64,000 nt of DNA, taken from the NCBI RefSeq assembly GCF_965363235.1, contig NC_134842.1, positions 7,777,112 through 7,841,111 of the forward strand, read 5' to 3'. Both the position numbers and the translations under genes were made by a program. This DNA comes from Mytilus galloprovincialis (Eukaryota > Mollusca > Bivalvia > Mytilida > Mytilidae). Below, piece by piece: positions 10,261 to 20,469 of this stretch. The notes under the pieces are model-generated. The model searched no databases, was not told the DNA's origin, and saw only the letters and a program-made list of their open reading frames with translations. The first letter of the stretch is position 1. Each line of letters starts with the position of its first letter.

Positions 10261-11164
10261 ACCCAACTCAGTATAGACCCGTCTAAATTTCTTTTAACTG
10301 ATCAATTGAATATCAATTATTGTTATATTAGTGATTTGAAAAACTGTGAATTTTCTTAATATATTTTGTACACTGCATGAATTTATCCAAAGGAATTGAC
10401 ATAATAAATCATAAATAAACGATAGTGATCGTTCTTATCTAGATTTTGATATTTTAGTTTGACGCGAGGTGACTTTTCATAAAACGTTTAAGTTGTTTTG
10501 AAAATCGAAAAAAAATTACGACATAAAACGTCTATAAAAATGTCTGAAGCAAAACTTGAAGTTAACCGATTGACGAATGTTTCCGTTTCAAGTTCGGATT
10601 CTCGTTCGCTTTTTACGAGTGTAGATTTTGTATTCAACTTCATAAAAGCAATATATTGAGTTATCGACGTACCAAAATTTCAAATACTAACGAAACGGGT
10701 CTTCTTTTGTTCAGACTTTGTGATTGACATATAGGCCTAAATATGCATCCACCGATACTTCAAGGGGTTTCAAAATATTGCAGACTTCATATATGAAAAA
10801 CATAATTCTTTTACCTCAAAGTAACCAGAGACAAACTGTTCCAAATCGAATTCAACCTTAGGTAGTAAACTCTAAATATGTCGCCCGAAGGGTGACCACC
10901 TGTTTTGCCTTTTTGCACCTTTAAAGATTAAAAGAAAATCCTCGCTTTATTAGTAAAACGGGCGCTTTGTAAATTAATCGACGGAGAACAAATAGGGTAT
11001 GCGTTTACATTTGCTTGAACCAGGAGGTTACTTTATCTTAAATAAAGATTTAAAGTATACGCATTTTGGTATTTTTAGAGACGATAGGGTGCATCTTTCC
11101 TTCATCTGAAATGATAGATTCCCAAATCAGTTTCAAAGTGCCTTGGAATTTGTTTTTAACAATT
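10261..11164. other. No recognisable feature within unit D
   Basis: This should correspond to the interior of the unit (minisatellite through TM6) but I see no match to copies A or B. The interior is apparently lost and replaced or scrambled. No ORF is worth reporting. Confidence 0.45.
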
Positions 11165-11680
11165 CCTTACAATGAATAGAGCTGAGGGGAAAATTTGATG
11201 TTCACATGTTATAAATTAAGAAATAACTGAATTTTCAGCATTGTTTAAATGCAATAACTTGACCTTTCGTTGAAAACAATAAACTTCATACTTTAAGTGG
11301 AAACAGAATTGTTAGGAAAAAAGCTCACAACTACATCTGTATTCCAAATGATTTTGCAGTTTACGAAGAAAACATAGTCTGGGGTCACAAAAACAATTTG
11401 AGGCTTGTGTAAAATATCTGTTGTTATGAACTAGGCGAATTCTCTTTTAGTTTTCCACATATAGACATGTTAGTGGGTGATCCTAATTTGCTACAGTTAA
11501 ATCAATTTATGACCATTGAACAGCGGTATACTGCTATTTTCTTTCTTTACGGACGCTATAAGTTATTTATCCGTTATGGAATATTTATTTTACAGATGAC
11601 AACGGAAATAGTCCAGTCATCGTAACAAGTATACACTTGTTTTTTTTTTTACCTCGAATGTGACCTACCTAATAAACACC
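11165..11680 (+). pseudogene. Unit D receptor relic: 3' end and flank only
   Basis: Starts within the last codons of the receptor ('agagctgagg.gaaaa.ttgatgt', equivalent to 8670-8705) and continues through the conserved 3' flank ('ctgaattttcagcattg', 'ttgaacagcggta', 'agatgacaacggaaat'). It matches copy C more closely than A, for example in the 'tccgttatggaatat' stretch. The transmembrane part is gone. Its right end is cut by the Maverick-like element at about 11680. Confidence 0.7.
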
Positions 11681-12360
11681 GATCGAGAAGCTGCTTGAAG
11701 TTGGAAGGAAGAAATATGGTTTGCAGCCCACTGCCTAACTTATCCTTCTTGTAGATGAGGGACACGATTCCCTTCCACTTGTAACTCTTATTCGCCTTTG
11801 GGGTTCTTGAGAGGGTGGAATTGCCTTGATACATGGCAACGGAACTTTTTAGGATCTCTGCATAGTCGTCAAGGTCGTCAGGCTCGAACGATTCTGGTTT
11901 CTTTTTTACCATGAGTTCTCAGAGGCCAAGGGTTCCTTTGTACCTCACACCATCCACGAAAATATCATCGCCGTCAAAAGTAACTGGTGAGCTTCCGATG
12001 AATATACCATTGTTGCCAGATCGTAATCCAAAGGTGTGGTCGGCGGAAGGAGTCATACTGCACTGTAAATACTGCTGTGCTCGAGGTCTGAGGACGGTGT
12101 CTGTAGGTGGTGCGATGGGTAGTGGGTCGGCAAACTCGGGCGGTGGAGGAGAGTGGGCTGGCACTGATACAGGAAGATCTTCAATCGTCTTGGTAATCTT
12201 TGAAGCCGCTTCCCGCTGAGCCTCAACCACAGGTTTGAAACCCTTGGAGTCCAATTTTGTCGAGACGATCCTGCATATTACTGGCTTGAATCTTCCGCTT
12301 GGTGTCTTGCAACTCCCTGGAAAGTGCCTCACGCTGCTTAGGGTCAGTAATCTTGATAAA
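11681..12360 (-). pseudogene. Decayed ORF of the Maverick-like element
   Basis: On the minus strand a protein-like reading can be followed from about 12355 to 11681 only with breaks. There is a frameshift near 12245 and a premature TGA at about 11916-11918, where the context suggests a lost Trp codon. The recognisable pieces are a basic ITDPKQRE-type N-terminal stretch, a Pro-rich linker (about 12150-12190) and a conserved-looking FVDGVRYKGT segment followed by a charged region. I recall similar proteins recurring in Maverick/Polinton-type elements, but do not know their role. The last nine codons before the stop at 11649 are read into receptor-unit DNA, so the true C-terminus is missing. Confidence 0.5.
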
Positions 12361-12381
12361 CGTCAATTATTTATAGGATCG

Positions 12382-12555
12382 AACGCTGTTGAACGCCCCT
12401 AAGCGTTGGTGTGAACGCCCCTAAGCGTTGGATCGAACGCCCCATAGCGTTGGTGTGAACGCCCCTAAGCGTTGGTGTGAACGCCCCATTGCGTTTTTTC
12501 AAACGCCCCATAGCGGTTTTTTTTCAACGCCCCTTAAACGCCCTATAGCGTCTGA
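12382..12555. repeat. Minisatellite of small palindromes (AACGC...GCGTT)
   Basis: Seven or eight units of about 21-25 bp, each built around the inverted repeat 'aacgcccctaagcgtt' or its variant with 'ccccatag', joined by 'ggtgtg' or 'ggatcg'. Every unit can fold into a small hairpin. The array sits between two gene relics of the Maverick-like element. Confidence 0.9.
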
Positions 12556-12559
12556 AAAT

Positions 12560-12830
12560 TGCTTTCCAGTAAGGAGGTAACTGATAGAGTGTGTCGTTTA
12601 TCGATAGGTTCAAGTGTCTTTTGCATTTGTTTTTACCCGGTTGGCATTGGTGTCTGCACTGGTGGCCTCGAACTGTCTTAGCACTACATTGTGGTTGTTT
12701 CAGTTTTTGGCGAGAATAATAATTGCAATTCCTTCCTATAAAATCGTCATAGTCAATTGGGCATTTAGGCTTAACATGACCGCTTTTACCGCAGTATAGT
12801 TACCCTAGTCGAGAATAAACCTCCCATTTG
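12560..12830 (-). pseudogene. Cysteine-rich coding remnant
   Basis: The minus strand reads an uninterrupted stretch with many Cys, His and Lys, including YCGKSGHVKPKC and, further on, GHQCRHQC and KCKRHLN. These have the look of zinc-binding knuckles. A stop at about 12803-12805 separates it from an upstream CKHKW piece. There is no plausible start. It most likely belongs to the same broken element. Confidence 0.35.
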
Positions 12831-12928
12831 TGCTTACATGGACACTTACACTCTCAAAATTCACCCATATGCCGGCGGATGCAGGATAGACAAATATCAC
12901 TTTTTTCTATCACTCTCCTACCATTGCA

Positions 12929-13126
12929 TTACTTATCGCTGCATCCCTTGTCATACGTCTCAGTGTACTGACCAACATAGTGATCGGAAGAACATCCTTC
13001 ACCACTACCTATCCAGAGTGAGAGCCAACTCGGATAGCCGTCCAGTTCGAAGTGGGAATGTAGGAGGTATTCCTTTTCATTCTTGATGTCAACCAACCTG
13101 CCTTCCTCCAGTTCGATTTCAAGCAT
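12929..13126 (-). pseudogene. Small ORF of the Maverick-like element, cut by the LINE
   Basis: A 65-codon minus-strand frame starting MLEIELEEGRLVD next to the LINE insertion point. It follows the packaging-ATPase relic in transcription order once the LINE is removed. The second half has a SSDHYVGQYTETYD stretch. The family is unknown to me. Upstream sequence across the LINE is too short to show whether the Met is the true start. Confidence 0.4.
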
Positions 13127-13127
13127 T

Positions 13128-13141
13128 AAGAATGCATATCT
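13128..13141. repeat. Left target-site duplication of the LINE
   Basis: 'aagaatgcatatct' is repeated exactly at 16990-17003 right after the poly(A) tail, defining both ends of the inserted LINE. Confidence 0.9.
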
Positions 13142-16100
13142 GAAAGATTTTAATATATTCTGTAGTCATGGCACGACAGCAAGTAGGGGGTCTCTATTTT
13201 AATTAGGAGTAGTTTAAATGTTACTGTTATTAATGAAAATCGAGACGCTGACGGGAAAGAAATTCTGCTCAATATACAAATTGACGAAACAATATTTACG
13301 TTGGTATGTATATATGCACCAAATTATAAAGCATCTAGAAATACGTTTTTTAAAAAGGTATATGATAATATAAAAGAATTTGGTATCGGTATTCCGATTA
13401 TTGGGGGAGATTTCAATGATACTTTACATGTTATAGATAGAAAAACAACACGACCAAATAGCCAGATTTCAAAACCAGTAAATAGTTTGAAATTAATGTT
13501 AAAATCAAACAAACTAATCGATATCTGGAGATGTTTGAATCCAAACGTTGAACAATATACATGGCGGAGGAGAGATAAAACTCAGGCAAGTAGAATAGAC
13601 ATGATACTAATTGGCTCAGATTTTAGGTCATTAGTAGAAAATTGTAAAATTAAACCAGCTGTAATTAATTCTACTGATCATCAAAGCGTTTTCTTAAGTA
13701 TTAGGACTGGTGTGTCAGAAAGAGGTAAGGGATATTTGAAGATTAACAACTCTATTTTAAAAGAGGAAAAATACAAAGAGATAATCAGTAATCTTATTCA
13801 TAAATATACTAATAGAAATAATAATATCGATTGTCAATTATTGTGGGACGTTTAAAAAGTAGAAATAAGGGAGATAAGCATAGCATATTGTAAGAATAAA
13901 GCAAAGGCAAACAGAGAATTAAGTCGGGAACTAGAAAAAAACCTGGAAGAGAGAAATAAGATAAGAGATGCATTACCACAGGAAGATGCATATTTAGATG
14001 AAGAAATAAAAGATTTAGAACTAAAAATAGGTAAGATATACGAACAGAAAGCTAGAGGCGCACAGGTTAGGTCAAGGGAGAAATGGGTTGAATATGGGGA
14101 AAAAAATACTGCATATTTTTTAGGTTTAGAAAAACAAAGACAGGTAAAAAAGTCGATAAATAAACTAAGTGACGAGAATGGAAATATAACAACAGACCAG
14201 GCCGATTTATTAACAAAAATTAAACAATACTATAAAAAACTGTACAGTTCTAAATGTCAAAAAAAAGATTTAGTCGAAAATTATATTTGTGAAACTGAAT
14301 TAGAAAATAATTCAAATAATGTTGACAAATCAGTTGTTGACGGAGAACTAACAATCGAAGAATGTACTTCAGCTATTAATACAATGAAATTAAATAAAGC
14401 ACCAGGGCTATATGGTCTAACAGTTGAATTTTATCAGATGTTTTGGGAAAAAATAAGATATTTTCTAGTCAAAGTTTTAAACACTGGTAATGAAAAAGGA
14501 AGTCTATCGCACTCACAACGTACTAGTATTTTGACATTATTGTTCAAAAAGGGGGATCATTTATTATTAGATAATTATAGGCCAATTTCCTTACTAAATG
14601 TAGATTTAAAACTATTGTCATTTGTTCTAGCGCAACGTTTAAAAAAGATACTACCAAAAATTATTAATGAAGATCAAACAGGATATATTAAAAACAGATT
14701 TATTGGTTTTAATTTGAGACAAATTCAAGATATTATTGATTATGCGGATGCATATTCGATTGAAGGGGCAATAGTTTTTGTAGATTTTACTAAAGCTTTT
14801 GATTCTTTAGAATGGGATTTTATGTTAATCACTTTGAAACATTTTGGATTTAATAAATCTTTTATAAACTGGGTAACAACATTATATACTGGGTTACAAA
14901 CTTGTGTTATTAATAATGGATGGATTTCAGAAATATTTCATAACTCAAGAGGAATAAGGTAGGGGTGTCCCTTATCAGCTCTTCTTTTCGTTTTATCCGT
15001 GGAGATCATGGCTTTAAGACTTCGAAAAAACAGAGATATCAAAGGGTTCGTAGTTAAACTAGATAATAAAAATCATAGAATTAAGATTTCACAATTAGCT
15101 GATGATACTACTTTATTTCTCAGTAATAAGAAAGAAATCAAAGCTGCTACGAATGAAATAGAAATTTTTGGATCATTTTCTGGGTTAACTTTGAATAAAA
15201 ATAAAACAGAGGGTATATGGATAGGAAAACTCAAAAATAGTAAAGATAAGGTAGCTGGGATTAATTGGACAAACAAACCAGTCAAAGCATTGGGAATATA
15301 TATTGGTCATAACAGAGAAGAATGTGAAAAATTAAACTGGGAGAATAAAATTGAGAAAATGAATAAACTATTTCATTTATGGGGGAAACGTAATTTAACT
15401 TTAATCGGGAAAATTCTTATTATAAAAACATTAGTTTTACCACTTTTTACATTTTTGGCAAGTGCCTGTACAGTTCCGGAGAAATTCAGAAAAGAAATAG
15501 AAAGTAAATGTTATAAATACATCTGGGATGGTAAACCAGATAAGGTTAAAAGAAATACCATGATAAAGTCAAACGAAGAAGGGGGGTTACAAATGATCGA
15601 CATACAAAGTTATTTTATGTCTCTAAAAGCATCTTGGGTAAGTAAACTCATTAGTAATGATATTTCAAACTGGAAGTTGATTCCATTAAAATATCTCAGC
15701 GTGATTGGTATTAATTGGTTAATTTTTAAGATGAATTTTGAAAAGAAGAAAATTCTGGATTATATCAAACATATCCCTGAATTTTATAGAGAAGTATTTA
15801 AATGTTGGGTAATATCAGGCGGTGGACAAACAAAAAAACCTACCAACTTCACAGAAGTAGGGAAACAGGTAATTTGGGGGAACAAACAGATCAATTTTAA
15901 AAATAAAACTATTATTTTTGAAAATTGGATTAAGAGTAACTTGATATTTGTCAATGATATTATAGACGACACTGGTAATATATCTCAACATTTTATTTTG
16001 GATAAATTAGAATGCAAGATTAATTGGATTGCAGAAATAAATATTTAAAAAAAAGCCATTCCAAAAGACTGGCTTCAGATGTTACAGTCTGAAAGTTCTA

Positions 16101-16989
16101 TCAAAAGTATTGTAAATATTCCTAGACAGAAACTAATCTGGAAAGGTAATTACATTGAGGCTTCAAATTTTTCAACAAATATATTATGTAAGTCAATTTG
16201 TAAAGATAAAACTGAACCAACAATTGGTGTTAGCAAATGGATGCGTTTTTTACAAATTAATGAAAACCTTAGTATTAACCAACTATATGTTTTCATGTTT
16301 CATTATTTAGAAGAAAATAAGTTAAAAATATATAGATGGAAACTTTTACAATTCATATTACCAACAAAACAATTATTGTTTAAATGGAAAGAGACGAATG
16401 ACAATCTATGTAATGTATGTAACGAAGAAGAAGATTATAACCACTTTTTTTATTTCTTGTCGATTTTTAGAAAAAATTTGGAAAAGTATTCATGAGTTAA
16501 TGATAAAATCAAATTTAAATTTTAGAGTATCATTAAAGCAATTAGTCTTTGGATATAAAATTTTTGACAAAAATTATTTTGGTCTGAATTATTTTATAAC
16601 AATCTTAGGTTTTTCCATATACAAATCATATTATGTATCTAATCAGAAATTGACAAAGGTAAATGTTTATCAAATTTTTGTTCGAGAATACATAAAAAGA
16701 TACAACGAAAACAGAACAATGAAACTTAATCCATTACTAACGTCGATAAAAAGAAGTTTAGACGATTGATAGAATAAAGCATAATGTATTAAAATGTTGT
16801 ATAATTGTATTTCAAGAAATTTATACATATTATTATAATATATACATATATACCAGCAGCTGATTGCTAACCTGGGCAATCGGTGGAATATTACAGGATG
16901 CATCAAGAAAAGCTTGGTTTCTTGGTGTAACAATGTAACAAGCATATTTGATGAATAAATATATAATGTTGTTAAAAAAAAAAAAAAAA
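13142..16989 (+). mobile_element. 5'-truncated LINE (L1/Tx1-like) inserted in the Maverick-like relic
   Basis: About 3.85 kb bounded by a 14-bp target-site duplication (13128-13141 and 16990-17003) and ending in an AATAAA at 16954-16959 plus a poly(A) run from 16974. It begins inside the endonuclease domain, so it inserted as a 5'-truncated copy. The perfect duplication suggests a fairly young insertion, although the ORF has several breaks. Confidence 0.92.
13205..16769 (+). pseudogene. LINE ORF2: AP endonuclease (partial) and reverse transcriptase, broken
   Basis: One frame from about 13205 to 16495 carries the C-terminal half of an AP-type endonuclease (IIGGDFN near 13400, SRIDMIL near 13595, DHQS near 13677), then a reverse transcriptase with NYRPISLLN (about 14573-14600), catalytic FVDFTKAFDS (14777-14806) and LADDTTLF in the palm (about 15095). 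A C-terminal zinc-knuckle-like CNVCNEEEDYNHF stretch follows. In-frame stops are at 13853 (TAA), 14960 (TAG, where RQG is usual) and 16046 (TAA). A frameshift near 16440-16460 in a T-rich run moves the end into the frame that stops at 16767-16769. It is therefore dead. The palm has Leu where Tyr or Phe is usual before ADD. Clade placement is from motif similarity only. Confidence 0.9.
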
Positions 16990-17003
16990 AAGAATGCATA
17001 TCT
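16990..17003. repeat. Right target-site duplication of the LINE
   Basis: Exact match to 13128-13141, overlapping the end of the poly(A) run by two bases. Confidence 0.9.
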
Positions 17004-17020
17004 AAAATTCATCTTTTATT

Positions 17021-17336
17021 TTACACTACATAGAATTTATCTAATTTGCATCGATACTTCCCATTTGCCTTGGTGCTCGTGAGATCAATGGTCACAAACC
17101 CATGAGGCTCAGACCAGCAGCGGTTACACAGAGCATCAAGCGGTTCCTTGGTAATATCATCGCAGTGATCTCGACGAATATGATCAAGGTTGTTAGCATC
17201 CTGCTGAAAGAGACATATGAAGTTGGCATTTTCTCGGATCGATTGACATAGGTAGAAGCAGTCCACATTATTGTGACGACCTTGCACATAGTAATCTTCA
17301 CATTTGTTCTGTTTAATCAGCATCAAATCGTCGAAC
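17021..17336 (-). pseudogene. Maverick/Polinton-like packaging ATPase, C-terminal fragment
   Basis: The minus strand reads the end of an FtsK/HerA-superfamily genome-packaging ATPase: a Walker-B-like IVFDDLM, then RHNNVDCFYLCQS, which carries the conserved Gln after Walker B, then a mixed region ending at a stop at 17021. Walker A and the N-terminal half are absent, because the sequence turns into the 21-bp minisatellite at about 17336. In such elements and related viruses the enzyme pumps DNA into capsids. This copy is a truncated fossil and cannot be functional. The frame continues into the minisatellite by chance. Confidence 0.65.
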
Positions 17337-17766
17337 ACTATACGTACAAGCACCCATCCGACATGTACCCGCACCCATCTGACACGTACCAGCACCCTTC
17401 CGACACGTACCAGCCCCCATCCGACACGTATCAGCAGTCATCCAACATGTACCAACACCAATCCGACACGTACCAGTTCACATCCGACACGTACCAGCAC
17501 CCATCCGACAAGAACCAGCACCCATCCGACACGTACCCGCACCCATCCGACACGTACCCGCACCCATCCGACACGTATCAGCACCTTTCCGACACGTACC
17601 AGACGCCATCCGACACGTATAAGCTCACAACCAGCACGTCCCAACTCCCATCCGACACGTACCAGCACGCACCTGACACGTACCAGCTCCCATCCGACAC
17701 GTACCAGCACGCATCCGACACGTACCAGCTCACATCTGACATGTACCAGCATGCATCCGACTTAAA
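17337..17766. repeat. 21-bp minisatellite, about 20 units
   Basis: Units of the form 'cgacacgtaccagcaccca' plus two bases repeat with small substitutions. The period is a multiple of three, so several frames stay open on both strands; one reads YQHPSDT heptads. The paralogous site in unit A (1541-1602) has only about three units, so this array expanded after duplication. I treat it as non-coding satellite DNA. Confidence 0.95.
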
Positions 17767-18080
17767 GCTTGCATGAACTCAGTTGCCAATAAATGGCAGC
17801 CTCTTACTGTTTGTCTGGTGTGACATTTAGAACGTTCCATTCCAATTAGGCAAAATTAATTTAAGTAAGAGCTTTTCAGACTCTTATAGATAATAAAGAA
17901 ACAAATCTGTTTTAAACAAAGTGATTTTGTGGGCTTTTGACTATTTTGACTCGAGTGCCACTAATTAGCGTCGGTGCTTTAAACATGATTGTATAGTTTC
18001 ATTTTCAAACATTTATGGTTTTTTTAGACGAAGATTTTTTCTACTCCCGGTTGTATGCGTTAATTGCAACTGTAATTACA
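17767..18080. repeat. Unit B, segment paired with 1603-1900
   Basis: Directly follows the minisatellite as in unit A. Shared stretches include 'gtgtgacatt', 'agcttttcagac' and 'actattttgactcgag'. Confidence 0.75.
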
Positions 18081-18189
18081 ACCTTGCAGATTTACTTGTA
18101 CAAGCAAAAATATAATATATGCATGTCGTTGTTGTCCTTAATTTTTTTTTTACCGGAAACATATTTTTCTCTTGAACAATGAACATGTA

Positions 18190-18570
18190 TATATGCAAGA
18201 TAGAAATCCCCGTATTGATAAATAGAGATTAAATTGAAACTGAAGTAAGAGAAGCAAAACAGATATAATCTAGTAACATTTGTTGTATAAAATCATATCG
18301 TGTTTTTATGACACTTACATATTTTTTTATAAGAATGCAGACATAAATAAATGTTGGTTTTTTTTCAGATGTAGAAAAATCTGGTAAGAACATATATCTA
18401 AATAACAATGTTACGCATTCAGTTTTCTTTCGCTGTATTATTCATACAGAATTTCAAAAATGAAAATTCAATTTTTTTCTGTAATACACATTATCGAATG
18501 ATTATCAAGAAGTTTAGTTAAAAAAATATTGATATCCAGCAACACAATTTTATTGGATTTGTAAATAAGA
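18190..18570. repeat. Unit B, segment paired with 2610-2960
   Basis: Clear similarity, for example 'atcgtgttttt', 'caatgttacgcatt' and 'gatatccagcaacacaatt'. The SINE and TA tracts of unit A are absent here, so those arrived in A after duplication. Confidence 0.75.
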
Positions 18571-18631
18571 TTCACACATGAAATCGTCGAATTATTTAAT
18601 TTGATTGATGCTTTTAAACAAAAGATTATAA

Positions 18632-18731
18632 GTTACATAGTGTGCTAGTGACCTAATACGGTATATATGGGGTCAGTAAATTCCATATGGGGTAGGAGCG
18701 AAGCTATTACGTAACTAGCACATTATGTAAC
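18632..18731. repeat. 100-bp hairpin element
   Basis: Near-perfect inverted arms begin 'gttacatagtgtgctagt' and end with 'actagcacattatgtaac'; the centre is 'ggtatatatggggtcag'. It lies in material absent from unit A. It looks like a fold-back MITE, and I recall the same hairpin elsewhere in mussel DNA. Confidence 0.85.
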
Positions 18732-18878
18732 GAATTTATCTTACCGACTATCTTCACGTGTAAAATTATCAAAATGAGCAAGTCTTCAATACCGAGTTAG
18801 CATTCACATGATTAAGAAACTACTCCATTAATCCTACAAAAAACAGATGCCAACAATGACAACTTGTTGGATTTAAAT

Positions 18879-18893
18879 GTGTTTTATGAATTT
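18879..18893. repeat. Possible target-site duplication, left
   Basis: 'gtgttttatgaattt' is repeated exactly at 19706-19720. Confidence 0.55.
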
Positions 18894-19705
18894 TTAAGAC
18901 AGACAGACAGATACCATAAACTTATTGACATATAAACATGTCAGCCAGAGTTTGAGCTTGTTTTGCTATATCTATAAAAACAAGATTGACGAAAAAAGGT
19001 CATTTATTCAAAATCATAAAATGCCAAGAAATACAATTTGCAAATAAAACATTTGACATAAAAGTTCATAATTAATATGCAATTATGATACATAATTAAT
19101 ACGAAATTACATCAACTAAAATCATATCAATTGAATAAATGACAAATAATAGCAAAGGTGGGGAGAAAAATCTGCCCAACTAAAAAGAATAAAAAAATTC
19201 TATTAACAAAACTACTTGTAAAGATAAATAAAGGGAGGTTTGCGGGTGGGAAATTTAAATTTCACGCAATGTTTTAGAATCACAAGTTATCAAGGCGAAA
19301 GTTAAATGATAAAAGGAAGTGCACACATGGCACGTAAACTTGTGTTGACCCCGCAAGATCATTGACCAATAAGAAGTAAGGAATCCACTCACATGGTTTT
19401 CTACACGTGAAAAAGTGATACACAATTTAGACAATAAATCAAATAGCAATGTTATACAAATCTGACCCCAAGGTCACATCAGAGACATCGTAAAATTTAC
19501 AATATAAAGTTCTCATTCTTTTTATCAGTTAAAGCTATAAAACTACAAAGTTAATCTTCCCTGCTGTCTTAAATTATTTTATTCCGCTTCTTAATTAGCA
19601 AATAAAATTGGTTTTAAGACAGACAGACAGATACCATAAACTTATTGACATATAAACATGTCAGTCAGAGCCACAAATACACTCTTACATTAAGAGTGGA
19701 TCCCC
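18894..19705. mobile_element. Unclassified 0.8-kb insertion with internal direct repeats
   Basis: Bounded by a 15-bp exact direct repeat (18879-18893 and 19706-19720). A 53-bp exact repeat starts at 18892 and recurs at 19612 ('agacagacagataccataaa' and onward), exactly 720 bp apart, near both ends of the segment. There is no ORF, tRNA promoter or long terminal inverted repeat. It could be a non-autonomous element with short terminal direct repeats. Confidence 0.45.
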
Positions 19706-19720
19706 GTGTTTTATGAATTT
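19706..19720. repeat. Possible target-site duplication, right
   Basis: Exact copy of 18879-18893. Confidence 0.55.
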
Positions 19721-19797
19721 ATTTCAATCTTAATCATCAATTTCTTCGTCTGTTGATATCTTTTAAGATTTTTTCTCCGTATTGATTTTCTAAAGGT

Positions 19798-19940
19798 ACG
19801 CAACACCACTACTAATTGTGTATGGAATAAGCCCCGCCTCCCTACTACCTTATATGAAATATAAAGGGACGTAATTCCACTACTAACCGTGTATAAAATA
19901 AGCCCTGCCTCCCTACTAACCTAATATCAAATATACACGG
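19798..19940. repeat. Tandem pair of about 71-bp repeats
   Basis: Units 19798-19868 and 19869-19940 align end to end, sharing 'ataagccc.gcctccctacta' and 'ccactacta'. They lie in the block absent from unit A. Confidence 0.85.
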
Positions 19941-20095
19941 TTTCCACGTGGACGCTTTTAACCAATCACATTCCCAGAAATGTATAGGAGGTAAGATAAT
20001 ATTAATTATTAAGACAGTCTACTTTTTGGACACCACTTAGGTCTTATAACGGCTCTTTCATTCATTAATTCCACAGATTATATAAATTATATTAA

Positions 20096-20430
20096 TATGA
20101 ACAACACACTGATATATCAATAACAGAAGATAATAATGATAAACTTATGAACAATATGTTATATTTCCAGATAGATGAAAATATTGATATACAGTTCAGA
20201 GTAAAAGAAAGTCTACCTTGTGCTACCGATATATCTGTTTCTATATCATCAATTAAAAGAATAAAAAGCTCAAATGTTAATCCTTATTCAAGAAAATTTT
20301 GCCGAGAAAATTATCTTCAGATTTTTCAGCAGTTCTTATTGTAACAAGTTTTCAACCATTTCTAATGCAAACTTGTCAAATGAATGGTATAACAAAGATT
20401 TTGCCAATTGATTAGGGATAAGCGTAAAAC
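20096..20430. repeat. Unit B, segment paired with 3005-3390, with a small ORF
   Basis: The 65-codon frame at 20147-20344 (IDENIDIQFRVKE and further on NPYSRKFCRENY) is intact here but broken in unit A. An acceptor-like 'tatatttccag' precedes the conserved part. It may be a fossil exon of a gene I do not recognise, or the edge of an old element. Confidence 0.6.
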
Positions 20431-20469
20431 ATACGATAACATTCAAAGTGTTTATGTGTCTTCATTACA

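Larger units (their letters stand above)
11681..13141 (-). mobile_element. Maverick/Polinton-like element relic, right-hand genes (part 1)
   Basis: A GC-richer block with several minus-strand gene relics, continuing past a nested LINE into the packaging-ATPase relic at 17004-17336. Gene order on the minus strand is ATPase C-terminus, an unknown ORF (13126-12929), a cysteine-rich remnant, a hairpin minisatellite, and a decayed ORF (12360-11681). The assignment rests on the ATPase. Both ends are truncations against the receptor units, with no terminal repeats visible. Confidence 0.55.

Noticed and set aside
12382..12555. CRISPR-like array
   Set aside because: There are no unique spacers; units are contiguous palindromes in eukaryotic DNA.
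17273..17776. 167-codon ORF with YQHPSDT heptads and a leader-like start
   Set aside because: The ORF is a by-product of a 21-bp satellite. The start lies in antisense of the ATPase fossil, and the paralogous array in unit A is short and non-coding.
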